A stretch of DNA of 64,000 nucleotides from an uncultured Halomonas sp. Lineage in GTDB: Bacteria > Pseudomonadota > Gammaproteobacteria > Pseudomonadales > Halomonadaceae. The translations under genes and the position numbers were made by a program. The stretch lies in assembly GCF_947493865.1 (NCBI RefSeq), contig NZ_CANLTC010000011.1, positions 1 to 64,000 of the forward strand. The letters are read 5' to 3'. The notes under the pieces were generated by a model, which saw only the letters and a list, made by a program, of their open reading frames with translations, was not told the origin of the DNA and ran no database searches. Shown here piece after piece: positions 28,658-37,448 of this stretch (position 1 is the first letter of the stretch; the number at the start of each line of letters is the position of its first letter).

Positions 28658-29236
28658 CTAGGTATCGTCGGCAAGCCTTTCGAGGTCGGCAACCACGGCC
28701 TCCAGGGGGTCGCTGTCCCGGATCAGCAGGCGTACCTCTCCCAGGTCATTGAAGGCGAAGACAGCGCTGGAGTGGGATACATCGTAGTTGCCGTTGTCGT
28801 CTTTCTCGCCATAGCCGTAGGTCACGCGATAGCGGCGCGTCAGGGCATCCAGGGCCTCCTTGTCTCCCGTTAATCCCACGAACTGGGGGCCGAAGGCGTC
28901 GGTATATTCCTTCAACGTCTCGGGATCATCGCGTGCCGGGTCGACCGAGACGAACAGCACCTGCATGTCTTCCTGGGTATCATCGTCAAGTCGCTTGATA
29001 GCCGTGCCAAGGCGCGCAAGCGTGGTCGGACAGACATCCGGGCAATGGGTGAAGCCGAAGAACAGCAGCGTCGGCTCGCCACGGAATGACTCGACATCCA
29101 CGGTATTGCCCTTCTCGTCGGTCAGGGTGAACTCGAGGGGAGGCATCAGCCCCGAGATATCCTTGGTCTGCCATTCCTGCTCGCCGCAGCCTGTCAGCCA
29201 AAGCGATACGAGTACTGGAACTACCCACTTGCCCAT
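28658..29236 (-). CDS. SCO/SenC family copper chaperone lipoprotein
   Basis: 192 residues. Lipobox LWLTGC (Cys at 17), thioredoxin fold with FFGFTHCPDVCPTTLARLG holding the Cu-binding CxxxC, and the third ligand His in DVSHSSAVF. Sco proteins load the Cu(A) site of cytochrome oxidase or act in copper/thiol defence. It lies downstream of PCuAC and CtaG in one minus-strand operon, together an oxidase copper-insertion set. Confidence 0.92.
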   Translation of the reverse strand: MGKWVVPVLVSLWLTGCGEQEWQTKDISGLMPPLEFTLTDEKGNTVDVESFRGEPTLLFFGFTHCPDVCPTTLARLGTAIKRLDDDTQEDMQVLFVSVDPARDDPETLKEYTDAFGPQFVGLTGDKEALDALTRRYRVTYGYGEKDDNGNYDVSHSSAVFAFNDLGEVRLLIRDSDPLEAVVADLERLADDT

Positions 29237-29246
29237 GCCTTTCCTC

Positions 29247-29738
29247 CTACAGGCTCGCCGGTGATACGGTCTGGAAGGTCACGATTAGTCGTTGCGCGTC
29301 TTCGAACAAGAGGGTGACCTCGACCTCTTCACCGATAGCCAGCGGCCGCGCTCGCTGCATGAGCATCAGGTGGTACCCCTGCGGGGCAAATGCGATCTGC
29401 TCGCCCGCGGCCAGCTCAATCTGTTCGACCGGTTGCATGCTGGCGACGCCGTCCCGATCGACACTGCGATGCATCTCGACGCTGCCGAAGGCGGGGCTTT
29501 GTGCACCCACCAGGATGACGTCGGCATCACCGGTGTTACGTAGCGTGAAATAGCCTGCGGCTGGGAGGTCGCCCGGTAGCAGGCGTATGCGAGCTTCTTC
29601 TGTCGTCAGTGTCTCGGCAGCAAGCGCTGGAGGCGCGGCCACCAGGAATAAAGCGATGCCGCACACCGTGCGAATCAAGGACGATAGTTTATTGAACGGG
29701 ATGGTTAGCACGGGCAAGGTCCTCATTACGCGCGTCAC
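29247..29738 (-). CDS. PCuAC-type periplasmic copper chaperone
   Basis: 163 residues. Hydrophobic signal sequence (CGIALFLVAAPPALA) and the H(M)xnHxM copper site: VEMHRSV, GVASM, then GYHLMLM. It delivers Cu(I) to Sco and the Cu(A) centre. The 5' end overlaps the ctaG-like gene by about 50 bases. The exact start (29738 or ATG 29726) is unsure because no strong ribosome site is seen. Confidence 0.9.
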   Translation of the reverse strand: MTRVMRTLPVLTIPFNKLSSLIRTVCGIALFLVAAPPALAAETLTTEEARIRLLPGDLPAAGYFTLRNTGDADVILVGAQSPAFGSVEMHRSVDRDGVASMQPVEQIELAAGEQIAFAPQGYHLMLMQRARPLAIGEEVEVTLLFEDAQRLIVTFQTVSPASL

Positions 29739-30567
29739 GGAAAAGAAAGCTGAGAATGATCAGAACTCCGATGGCACTCATCATCGTGGCCGGCACCCAG
29801 GTGATAAGGCCGCCAAGCCGCTGGTCATCCAGGGGGTCCAGCGGCCAGGCTCGGCCGCACACCTCATAGACATCGAAGATCACCTCCCGACTGAAGGCGA
29901 TATAGGCCCCCAGGAGAATCTGCGGCGGGATCACCGCCAGCAGAATGGCGATGCGCTTGCCATAGCCGAGACCACCCTGCTGCGGCGTGCGGCGATCGAG
30001 GATCAGCCACCAGAACAGCAGGCCATCCAGTGCCATGCTCCAGTTCATCACCTGGTAGAGGTCGGCGCTGAGCATCGCGTCAAAATGGATCTCGGGAATC
30101 AACCAGAAATAGATCAGCCCGACGAACAGCACCGGTGCGATCAGCGGGTGCTGCAGTAGCCGGTAGAGTGGGCTCAGCAGGTCGACCGCAAGCCCCTTGC
30201 CCGGGAAATGTCTGATTCGGGCCGGCAAACCATCCGCCAGTACCGGCAGCGGAGCGGCCAAGGCGATCAGGAAGGGGGCTGCATGGTGCAGCACCAGGTG
30301 CTGGGCACGATGGGTAAAGAACATGTACTGGGCGAGATAGTCGTAATGGGTCTGGGTGACGACGTAGGTCGCCGCAACGCCCAACAGGTAGGCCACCGAT
30401 CGTCTCACCCCCGTGGCGTCACCACGCAACCGGCGCTGCCGCAGCCCCCGCAGGTAGAGCAGGATGGCCATCAGGCAGGCCGCCGACCAGGTCAGCGAGA
30501 ACTCCCATGGCAGCAGGTAGCCCAGAGCGTCTTCGAAGTCGATAGCCCTTCCCCCATCCCCCGACAT
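29689..30567 (-). CDS. caa3-type CtaG cytochrome oxidase assembly protein
   Basis: 292 residues, about seven membrane helices, with His-rich loops THRAQHLVLHHAAPF and LIPEIHFDAM typical of caa3_CtaG proteins, which help insert copper into haem-copper oxidases. It heads the CtaG-PCuAC-Sco operon. No oxidase subunits are in the window, so it either serves the host oxidase under copper stress or handles copper in its own right. Confidence 0.88.
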   Translation of the reverse strand: MSGDGGRAIDFEDALGYLLPWEFSLTWSAACLMAILLYLRGLRQRRLRGDATGVRRSVAYLLGVAATYVVTQTHYDYLAQYMFFTHRAQHLVLHHAAPFLIALAAPLPVLADGLPARIRHFPGKGLAVDLLSPLYRLLQHPLIAPVLFVGLIYFWLIPEIHFDAMLSADLYQVMNWSMALDGLLFWWLILDRRTPQQGGLGYGKRIAILLAVIPPQILLGAYIAFSREVIFDVYEVCGRAWPLDPLDDQRLGGLITWVPATMMSAIGVLIILSFLFRDARNEDLARANHPVQ

Positions 30568-30656
30568 GACTCAAGTGAACATAGAAGCCTGCTGCGCTCT
30601 GCCGCAAGCGGGTGCCGCCAACGCTATGGCGTTCCTCGGAAAGACTTTGGGCGCTC

Positions 30657-31736
30657 CTATGGCTGCCGGTCTTTCCCAAGGTGTGCCACCTCGGCATAGA
30701 TTCCGTAGCGCCAATCCTCCTCTTGGCTCTCCGGCTCGCCCGCCGGCGCTGGAGACAGCGCCACGATGCGACCACTCGAGGCATCGAGCAGGCTTTCGAG
30801 CTGCCCATAGTCGAAGGTCATGCCTTCGCTGCCGAGTTGGTCGAGGCGTGTGAGGGTGTCGGCCAGTGTCGCCATATCGTGCTTTTCCTCTCCCAGGGGA
30901 GGAAACACCTGGACGAGGGGCCGGCCGCCATCCAAGCCGATCTTGATGGGCTGGTTGACGATCTGGACCTGGGTGCCGGCGGGTATGCGGTCGAAGATCG
31001 ACTCGATGTCTTCGGGAAACATGCGAATGCAACCTCGGCTTGCCCGCATGCCGATGCCGTCCGGCTGATTGGTGCCGTGGATCAGGTAGCCATCGAACCC
31101 CAGGATAATGGCATGGTCCCCCAGCGGATTATCCGGGCCGGGAGGGACCACGCTCGGCGCCTCCTCGCCGCGCTCCCTGGCTTCTCGCTGTACCGACTCG
31201 GGTGGATACCAGGCGGGATTCTTGATGTTCATGGTGGTCTCGGTGACGCCGAGGGGCGTATCGAACCCCTCGCGACCGATACCAATGGGGTAGGTCTCGA
31301 CGCGCGGCGTCTCACCATCGCCCACCTCCGGGTAGTAGTAGAGGCGCAGCTCGGCGATGTTGATGACGATACCGGTGCGCTCGGCATCGGGCAGGATGAA
31401 GCGTCCGGGAATGGTCACCTCGCTACCCTCGCCGGGAATCCAGAGACTCACGTCTGGATTGGCGCGCACGATCTCCTGGTACCCCAGGTTGTTTTGCCTG
31501 GCGATGTCGATCAGGGTCTGTTCCTGGTCGGCCACCGATACGCGGTAGGTATCGCCGATCACGTTACCCGTCTCGGGCAGCGGATAATGGCCGAGGGGTC
31601 TCTCGTCTTGTTCCTGGGCCAGCACGAGGCCGGAAAATGCCAAACCGGCCAGCATCCCTAACAGTGTGCGCATTCGCCGCTGCCACAACGAGACGTTCCC
31701 CGCTGTGCCCGAATGCGCTTTCGACAAAGCCATCAT
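30657..31736 (-). CDS. L,D-transpeptidase (YkuD/ErfK family)
   Basis: 359 residues. Signal peptide (MRTLLGMLAGLAFSGLVLA), a LysM-like unit (YRVSVADQEQTLIDIARQNN), and the YkuD domain with IHGTNQPDGIGMRASRGCIR, where the Cys near 233 is the nucleophile. It makes 3-3 peptidoglycan links or anchors lipoproteins. ATG 31736 has AAGGAGAG just upstream. It lies 26 bases after lnt, so the two share an operon. L,D-transpeptidases are known to be inhibited by copper at this Cys. Confidence 0.92.
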   Translation of the reverse strand: MMALSKAHSGTAGNVSLWQRRMRTLLGMLAGLAFSGLVLAQEQDERPLGHYPLPETGNVIGDTYRVSVADQEQTLIDIARQNNLGYQEIVRANPDVSLWIPGEGSEVTIPGRFILPDAERTGIVINIAELRLYYYPEVGDGETPRVETYPIGIGREGFDTPLGVTETTMNIKNPAWYPPESVQREARERGEEAPSVVPPGPDNPLGDHAIILGFDGYLIHGTNQPDGIGMRASRGCIRMFPEDIESIFDRIPAGTQVQIVNQPIKIGLDGGRPLVQVFPPLGEEKHDMATLADTLTRLDQLGSEGMTFDYGQLESLLDASSGRIVALSPAPAGEPESQEEDWRYGIYAEVAHLGKDRQP

Positions 31737-31762
31737 CCCCTCTCCTTTCGCCTGGTGGGTTG

Positions 31763-33265
31763 TCATCCAGACCGACGTTTGTTGAATGTCCAGCCAAGCA
31801 GCACCAGTAGCCCGGCCAGCAGCCAGATGGGCCAGCTGCCCGTGCGGGTGAAAGGGGTTTGGCCCTGCATGGGCACTGCCTCACCGCGCAGGCTGGTGAC
31901 CTGGAACTGCGGTGCACGGGCGGTAATCCGCCCTTGGTGATCGATAATCGCCGTCACCCCGTTGCTGGTGGCACGAATAAGATAGCGGCCGTTCTCCAGG
32001 GCGCGCAGGCGGGCCATCTGCAAATGCTGCAGAGGGCCGATGGAGCGACCGAACCAGGTGTCGTTGGAGACCGTCAGCAGCAGCTCGGCACCGCGCGCCT
32101 GCTCGGCGACCCGGTCGGCGTAGATGATTTCGTAGCAGATGGCGTTGCCGATGGTGGTACCTGCTGCGTGGATCGGCCCCTGATCCTCGGGTCCGGGGGT
32201 CAGGGTCGGCATGGGCAGGTCGAACAAGGCGATGGTGCCGGCGAGCAGGCGCTCCAGCGGCAGGTACTCGCCGAAGGGCACCAGGTGCGCCTTGCGATAC
32301 TCGCCCTCGGCGGCACCCAGGCCGATCACGCTGTTGTAGTAGTCGCCGCCGTCGCGCTGCAGGATGCCGGTGAGCAGGGCGGTGTCGGGGGCTAGGTTGG
32401 ACTGCACCCGTTCCAGTATTGGCCGGGCCTGCACCTCGAGCATCGGCAGAGCCACCTCGGGCCAGACGATCAGGTCGATGCCGTCGGGCTGCTCCCCGGT
32501 CAACGCCGTGTAGATGTTGACTGCCTCGCGCTGGCCCTCGGGCGCCCACTTGATCGCCTGATCCAGGTTACTCTGCAGCAAGGCGACCCGCAGCGGCTCA
32601 CCGGCCGGGGAGGTCCACTGGGTCGGCAGGGCCAGAGGGATGAGCCAGAGAGCAGCGATGGGCGCCGCAGCCCACCAGCGTCGGCGCAGCAGCTCCACGC
32701 CCAAGGTACCGGTCAGGGCGGTGGCCAGTGACAGCAGATAGACTCCGCCGACCGGGGCCCAGGCCGCCAGCGGCGAGTCGACCTGAGACGTGCCCAGCAG
32801 TAGCCAAGGAAACCCAGTAAACAGCCAGGTGCGCAGCCACTCGCTCACTACCCAGGCGCCGGCGAAGCTGAGGAAGGCCAGGCGTGGTCCCGTGACGCGG
32901 CGATAGAGCCCGAAGGGGACGGCGAAGAACAGCGCCAGGCTGGCCACGAACAGGCCAGTGAGGAAGAGCGCCAGAGGCGCCCCCGTATAGCCGTAGTCGT
33001 GGATCGCGACGAAGACCCAGGAGGCGCCGGAGCCGAACAGGCCCACGCCATAGCACCAGCCGCGCAGGGCGGCCTGAGCGGGTGTCAGGGCATGGATGCC
33101 GGAATAGACCAGTGCCACCGCCAGCGGGCCCAGCCACCACAGCGCGAAGGGCGCGGCGCTGAGCGTGGTCAGCCCCCCAGCAGTCAGAGCCAGCAAACAG
33201 CCGAGGGCCGGAGAGATCCGGCCGGCAAGCGTCATGTACCGGGCTGGCAGGTTCTCTGCATCCAT
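31763..33265 (-). CDS. lnt: Apolipoprotein N-acyltransferase
   Basis: 500 residues. N-terminal membrane helices (SALVYSGIHAL, GLFVASLALFFAVPF), then the nitrilase domain with catalytic Glu (IVWPEVALPML, about 268), Lys (YRKAHLVPFGEYLP, about 325) and Cys (NAICYEIIYAD, about 377). It adds the third acyl chain to lipoproteins. Start ATG 33265 lies inside the end of lspA; a longer frame to 33382 would overlap lspA extensively. Third step of lipoprotein maturation, beside the second step (lspA). Confidence 0.95.
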   Translation of the reverse strand: MDAENLPARYMTLAGRISPALGCLLALTAGGLTTLSAAPFALWWLGPLAVALVYSGIHALTPAQAALRGWCYGVGLFGSGASWVFVAIHDYGYTGAPLALFLTGLFVASLALFFAVPFGLYRRVTGPRLAFLSFAGAWVVSEWLRTWLFTGFPWLLLGTSQVDSPLAAWAPVGGVYLLSLATALTGTLGVELLRRRWWAAAPIAALWLIPLALPTQWTSPAGEPLRVALLQSNLDQAIKWAPEGQREAVNIYTALTGEQPDGIDLIVWPEVALPMLEVQARPILERVQSNLAPDTALLTGILQRDGGDYYNSVIGLGAAEGEYRKAHLVPFGEYLPLERLLAGTIALFDLPMPTLTPGPEDQGPIHAAGTTIGNAICYEIIYADRVAEQARGAELLLTVSNDTWFGRSIGPLQHLQMARLRALENGRYLIRATSNGVTAIIDHQGRITARAPQFQVTSLRGEAVPMQGQTPFTRTGSWPIWLLAGLLVLLGWTFNKRRSG

Positions 33266-33269
33266 GCCG

Positions 33270-33773
33270 TTACTCAGACACTCTGGAGGAGGGACGCTCA
33301 CGCAAGGCCGCAATCGCAAAGGCGATGACACCCAGGAACAGGGCGATATCCGCCAGGTTGAAGGCGGGCCAGTGCCACTCACGCCAGTAGAAGTCCAGGT
33401 AGTCTATGACATACCCTCGTGCCAGGCGGTCGATGCCATTGCCCAGCGCGCCACCCAGCATCAAGCTGTATCCCAGCGCCTCCAGGCGGGGTCTGGGCCT
33501 GCACAGCAGTATCGTCAGGACGATAGTCACCATCCCCGTCAGGCCCAGGAAGAGATAGCGCTGCCAGCCGCCTGCATCGGCGAGGAAGCTGAAGGCTGCC
33601 CCCGTGTTCCACCAGTGGCCCCAGTTGAAGAACGGGGCTAGCGGGATGGTCTGGCCATAAGGCATCAGCGCCTGCACCAGCCCCTTGATGGCTTGGTCGG
33701 CCAGGCCGACCATGACGGCCAGTGCCAACCAGTACCAGCGGCGCGGCACTATCGGTATCCGCCCTGTCCTCAT
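33270..33773 (-). CDS. lspA: Signal peptidase II (lipoprotein)
   Basis: 167 residues, four membrane helices. The family motifs NTGAAFSFLA, GNGIDRL (Asp near 114) and FNLADIALFLG (Asp near 141) give the aspartic protease active site. ATG 33773 overlaps the last codon of the Zn/Cd ATPase gene, so lspA is cotranscribed with it. LspA fused or next to metal ATPases is known from lead-resistance (pbr) operons. Frame upstream of 33773 is the shadow of the ATPase. Confidence 0.95.
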   Translation of the reverse strand: MRTGRIPIVPRRWYWLALAVMVGLADQAIKGLVQALMPYGQTIPLAPFFNWGHWWNTGAAFSFLADAGGWQRYLFLGLTGMVTIVLTILLCRPRPRLEALGYSLMLGGALGNGIDRLARGYVIDYLDFYWREWHWPAFNLADIALFLGVIAFAIAALRERPSSRVSE

Positions 33774-35965
33774 GATGTGGCTTTCTGGTAGCGCGGGCTC
33801 GCCGGGCCACTCGTGGCATTGCCTGGCGAGAAGCGATAGCCCAGCAGCCGCATGGCGTTCAGGGTCACCAGCACGGTGGCGCCGGTATCCGCCATCACCG
33901 CGATCCACATGCCGGTGATGCCCAGCGCCGTGGTCACCAGGAAAATGGCCTTCAGGCCCAGCGCCAGGGCGACGTTGGTCTTGACGTTGTGCAGCGTGGC
34001 CCGGGACAGGTCGATCAGCTCGGCGATGCCGCCGACGCGGTTCTTGAGCAGCGCCGCATCCGCGGTTTCCAGTGCCACATCCGTGCCGCCGCCCATGGCG
34101 ATGCCAACTTCGGCCGCGGCCAGCGCGGGGGCGTCGTTGATGCCGTCGCCCACCTTGCCGACCGGCCCGCGTCCGGTGGCCTGCCATTGCTGCACGCGCT
34201 GGGCCTTGTCCTCGGGCATCAGCTCTCCATGTGCCTCGATGCCCAGGCTGTCACCGATGGCAGCGGCGGTACGCGCATTGTCGCCGCTGAGCATCACCGC
34301 CTGCACGCCCAGGCGCGACAGCGCTGTCAGCCCCTCCCGGGCATCGTCGCGAGGTTCATCGCGCACAGCGATCAGGCCTAGCGGACGCTCGCCTTCGACC
34401 AGCACGGCGAGACTCTTGCCGGCGTGTTCCAACTCGGCGATCCGAGCGGCCAGGTCGTGGTCGAGGGCGGCCTGTTCTGCCAGGTGGCGAGGCGTGATCA
34501 GGCTCAGCTCACGCCCCTCGACCCAACCGGCGACCCCTCGGCCCGCCATGGCGCGGCTCTCACTCGCCTGGGGCAATGAAAGCCCCTGTTGCTTCGCATG
34601 GGCGAGGATGGCCATGGCGATGGGGTGACTGGAATCACGCTCCATCGCGGCCGCCAGCCTCAGGATCTCCTGCGTGCTCTGGCCGGAGGCCCAGACCTCC
34701 ACGTCGGTGACCTTGGGAGCACCGGCGGTGAGAGTGCCAGTCTTGTCCAGCGCCACCGTTCGGAGTTTGCCCAGTTGTTCAAGCACCGCGCCGCCCTTGA
34801 TCAGCAAGCCCCGCCGGGCGCCCGCCGAGAGGCCGGCAGCGATGGCGGCGGGGGTCGAGATCACCAGGGCACAGGGACAAGCGATCAACAGCAGGGCCAG
34901 GGCGCGATAGACCGATTCCGACCAGGCCATGGTCGAGACCAGCGGCGGCACCACCGCCATCAGCAGGGCGAGCCCCACCACCGCCGGCATGTAGTAGCGA
35001 GCGAAGCGGTCGATGAAGCGTGCCACCGGTGCCTTGGCGGCCTGGGCCTCTTCCACCAGTCGGATGACCCGGGCGATGGTGTTGTCCTCGGCGCTGCGGG
35101 TTACCTCCACCTCCAGGGCGGCATCGAGGTTCACCGTGCCGGCGAAGACGTCATCGCCGGGGGCGCGCGATCGCGGCACGGACTCGCCGTTGATCGGTGA
35201 CTCATCCAGATCGGATTCGCCGGTCAGGATACGCCCATCGCAGGGCACGCGGTCGCCCGGCCGCACCAGGACTCGCTGCCCGGGCGTGAGCGAGGCGGCC
35301 GAGACCTCACGGGTGTCCCCATCTTCCATCAGCCTCGCCGTGGACGGCGTCAGGTCCGCCAGGGCCGAGATACTGCGTCGTGCCCTCGACGCGGCCACTC
35401 CCTCCAGCAACTCGCCCACGGCGAACAGGAAGACCACCACTGCCGCCTCGGCGGCGGCATTGATGGCCAGGGCCCCCAGGGCGGCGATGCTCATCAGCAT
35501 CTCGATGGTGAAGGGGTTGCGTTGTTTCAGCGCGCCCCAGGCGGCCTGCACGATGGACACCAGCCCCACCAGGGTGGCCGCGACGAAGGGCCAGTTGCCC
35601 AGGGCCGGCCAGGCCAGGCGCAGGGCGAAAGCCAGTACCAGTAAACATCCGGTGACGAGCACCAGGCGCCCCTTGGCGGTCTGCCACCAGGAGGCCGATG
35701 CGGTGGCGGATTCACTCGCTGCCTCTTCATCGACCAGGCGGTAGCCAAGCTCGTTGAGGGCTCGCTCGATCGCCTCATGAGGGGGCGTCGTGTTCTGTTG
35801 AGGATGTATTTTCACCGAGCCGGTGACCGAACTGGCCGACACCTCCGCGATGCCCGCCAGGCGGCCCAGCGCGGCCTCGACCTTGCGTTCGCAGCCACCA
35901 CAGTCCATGCCCTCGACTCGTAAAGAGAGGGCCGGGGAAGTCTCCTGGTGCGTCGATTCGCCCAT
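33770..35965 (-). CDS. Zn/Cd/Pb-exporting P1B-type ATPase (ZntA/CadA-like)
   Basis: 731 residues. N-terminal HMA with EGMDCGGCERKVEAAL (Cys 22 and 25), actuator loop (LDESPINGESVPRSR), transmembrane CPC (IACPCALVIS near 364), phosphorylation DKTGTLTAG near 406, and [11 protein letters not shown]. The CPC plus the HMA and the CadR/PbrR-like regulator next door fit Zn2+/Cd2+/Pb2+ export. Read from its own 19-bp-spacer promoter; overlaps lspA by 4 bases. Confidence 0.95.
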   Translation of the reverse strand: MGESTHQETSPALSLRVEGMDCGGCERKVEAALGRLAGIAEVSASSVTGSVKIHPQQNTTPPHEAIERALNELGYRLVDEEAASESATASASWWQTAKGRLVLVTGCLLVLAFALRLAWPALGNWPFVAATLVGLVSIVQAAWGALKQRNPFTIEMLMSIAALGALAINAAAEAAVVVFLFAVGELLEGVAASRARRSISALADLTPSTARLMEDGDTREVSAASLTPGQRVLVRPGDRVPCDGRILTGESDLDESPINGESVPRSRAPGDDVFAGTVNLDAALEVEVTRSAEDNTIARVIRLVEEAQAAKAPVARFIDRFARYYMPAVVGLALLMAVVPPLVSTMAWSESVYRALALLLIACPCALVISTPAAIAAGLSAGARRGLLIKGGAVLEQLGKLRTVALDKTGTLTAGAPKVTDVEVWASGQSTQEILRLAAAMERDSSHPIAMAILAHAKQQGLSLPQASESRAMAGRGVAGWVEGRELSLITPRHLAEQAALDHDLAARIAELEHAGKSLAVLVEGERPLGLIAVRDEPRDDAREGLTALSRLGVQAVMLSGDNARTAAAIGDSLGIEAHGELMPEDKAQRVQQWQATGRGPVGKVGDGINDAPALAAAEVGIAMGGGTDVALETADAALLKNRVGGIAELIDLSRATLHNVKTNVALALGLKAIFLVTTALGITGMWIAVMADTGATVLVTLNAMRLLGYRFSPGNATSGPASPRYQKATS

Positions 35966-35997
35966 GGCGTCACTCCTTGAGATGATTTATCGTCTGA

Positions 35998-36028
35998 AGC
36001 ATAAACCTTGTAGCGACTAGAGGTTCAA
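35998..36028 (-). promoter_or_regulatory. ZntR/CadR-type promoter/operator of the Zn/Cd ATPase
   Basis: Minus strand: -35 TTGAAC, spacer CTCTAGTCGCTACAAGGTT (19 bases), -10 TATGCT. The dyad ACCTCTAG...CTACAAGGT spans the spacer, as in ZntR/PbrR sites. The regulator gene starts 3 bases to the right on the other strand. Confidence 0.9.
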
Positions 36029-36031
36029 GCC

Positions 36032-36511
36032 ATGTCCGGTGATACTACGCCAGCGCTTATTGATTGCCCCGCGCTCGGCATCGGTGAGCTGGCCCGACGC
36101 GCCGGCTGCAAGCCCGAAACGGTGCGCTACTACGAACGCATCGGGTTGCTTCGTGACGCCCCGCGCACCGAGGGCGGTCAGCGCCGCTACGGTGAGGCAG
36201 CTGTCAGGCGGCTGACGTTCATTCGCCATGCCCGTGACTTCGGCTTCTCGGTGGAGGCGGTGCGTGAGCTGCTGGAGATGGCGGACCATCCGCAGATGCC
36301 CTGCCACGAGGTCGATGCCATCGCCAAGCATCACCTGGAGGAGGTCGAGTCACGTCTTCAGCGGCTCTCCGCACTACGTGAAGAGCTCAGGAGGATGGTG
36401 GGCCAGTGTGCCGGTGGCAGGGTCGAGAGCTGCCGCATCATCGAGGTACTGAGCGATCATCAGCTGTGCATCGGCGAGTCAGCCCATGGCGGTGCCCAAG
36501 GCCTGGGGTAG
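36032..36511 (+). CDS. MerR-family metal regulator (CadR/PbrR/ZntR-like)
   Basis: 159 residues: HTH (GIGELARRAGCKPETVRYYE), dimer helix with MPCHEVDAIAKHH, and a C-terminal metal loop (CAGGRVESCRIIEVLSDHQLC). The Cys at the start of the dimer helix and the C-terminal Cys pair are those used by Zn/Cd/Pb sensors. It faces the P-type ATPase across their shared operator and should activate it on divalent soft-metal binding. Which metal cannot be fixed from the sequence. Confidence 0.92.
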   Translation: MSGDTTPALIDCPALGIGELARRAGCKPETVRYYERIGLLRDAPRTEGGQRRYGEAAVRRLTFIRHARDFGFSVEAVRELLEMADHPQMPCHEVDAIAKHHLEEVESRLQRLSALREELRRMVGQCAGGRVESCRIIEVLSDHQLCIGESAHGGAQGLG

Positions 36512-36540
36512 CTTGTTCCATGCGTTTACCCTTCAACGCC

Positions 36541-37323
36541 TCAGCCCAGCGAAACATCCAGAAACAGCATGAGCACCAGCCCCACCGAGAGCCCCAGCGT
36601 TGCCTTGTTCTGGTGGCCACTACGGTGGGTCTCGGGGATGATTTCATGGCTGATGACGTAGAGCATGGCCCCGGCGGCGAACGCCAGGCCCCAGGGCAGC
36701 AGCGTCTGGGAAACGGTAACGATGCCCGCGCCCATCAGGCCGCCCAGTGGTTCGATCAGGCCCGTCAGGGCAGCGATACTCCACGACCGCCAGCGGGAGT
36801 AGCCCTCACCGAGCAGCGACACCGCAACGGCCAGGCCTTCCGGCGCATTCTGCAGGCCGATGCCGATGGCGAGTGGCAGCCCGCCCTCGCGGCCCCCAGC
36901 ACCGAACGCGACGCCGACCGCGAGGCCTTCCGGCAGGTTATGAATCGTGATGGCGATGATGAACAGCCAGACCCGACGCAAAGACGCCGCCTCGGGGCCC
37001 TCACGACCCTGCTGGAAGTGCTCATGAGGAAGCCATTCGTTCATCAGCGCCACCATCCCGATACCCAGCAGGATCGACAAGCAGGCGATGGAGGCGGGAA
37101 TGACGCTCCCCTCATAGCGCAGCTCGGAGGCGTCCAGGGATGGGATGATCAGGGAGAAGAACGACGCCGCGAGCATGACCCCGGCGGCGAACCCCAGCGC
37201 CAGGTCCCGGATGGCCCTATCGGGCGTTCTGCTCACGAGCACCGGAAGCGCCCCGACAGCCGTCATCGCGCCGGCGGCCAGGCTACCCAGAAAACCCAGC
37301 GAGACCGGGGAAAGCGCTTCCAT
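36541..37323 (-). CDS. ZIP family divalent metal transporter (GufA/ZupT-like)
   Basis: 260 residues, eight membrane helices. Metal-site motifs IHNLPEGLAVGVAFG in helix 4 and LQNAPEGLAVAVSLLG in helix 5, with a Glu in LIEPLGG. ZIP proteins bring Zn2+, Fe2+ or Mn2+ into the cytoplasm, though some GufA-like members sit with efflux genes. Convergent with the MerR-type regulator, 29 bases apart. The reason for uptake inside a resistance island is unclear; refilling zinc after efflux is one option. Confidence 0.9.
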   Translation of the reverse strand: MEALSPVSLGFLGSLAAGAMTAVGALPVLVSRTPDRAIRDLALGFAAGVMLAASFFSLIIPSLDASELRYEGSVIPASIACLSILLGIGMVALMNEWLPHEHFQQGREGPEAASLRRVWLFIIAITIHNLPEGLAVGVAFGAGGREGGLPLAIGIGLQNAPEGLAVAVSLLGEGYSRWRSWSIAALTGLIEPLGGLMGAGIVTVSQTLLPWGLAFAAGAMLYVISHEIIPETHRSGHQNKATLGLSVGLVLMLFLDVSLG

Positions 37324-37448
37324 GAGTTCTGCCTGTGCAGGTGAGTGTCTAACGCAGGTGAATGACGAATGCCGTGCCGGTGGTGGCTCGACGTGCCCTG
37401 TGAGCGCGTGCCCTCATATGGCTTGCGATCTGGAAAATTGCCGGAGAC

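Noticed and set aside
30612..31661. Plus-strand ORF of 349 residues antisense to the L,D-transpeptidase
   Set aside because: Antisense shadow of a protein with a clear YkuD active site.
33774..34187. N-terminal extension of lspA by about 138 residues
   Set aside because: The extension is an out-of-frame reading of the Zn/Cd ATPase; lspA has its usual start at 33773.
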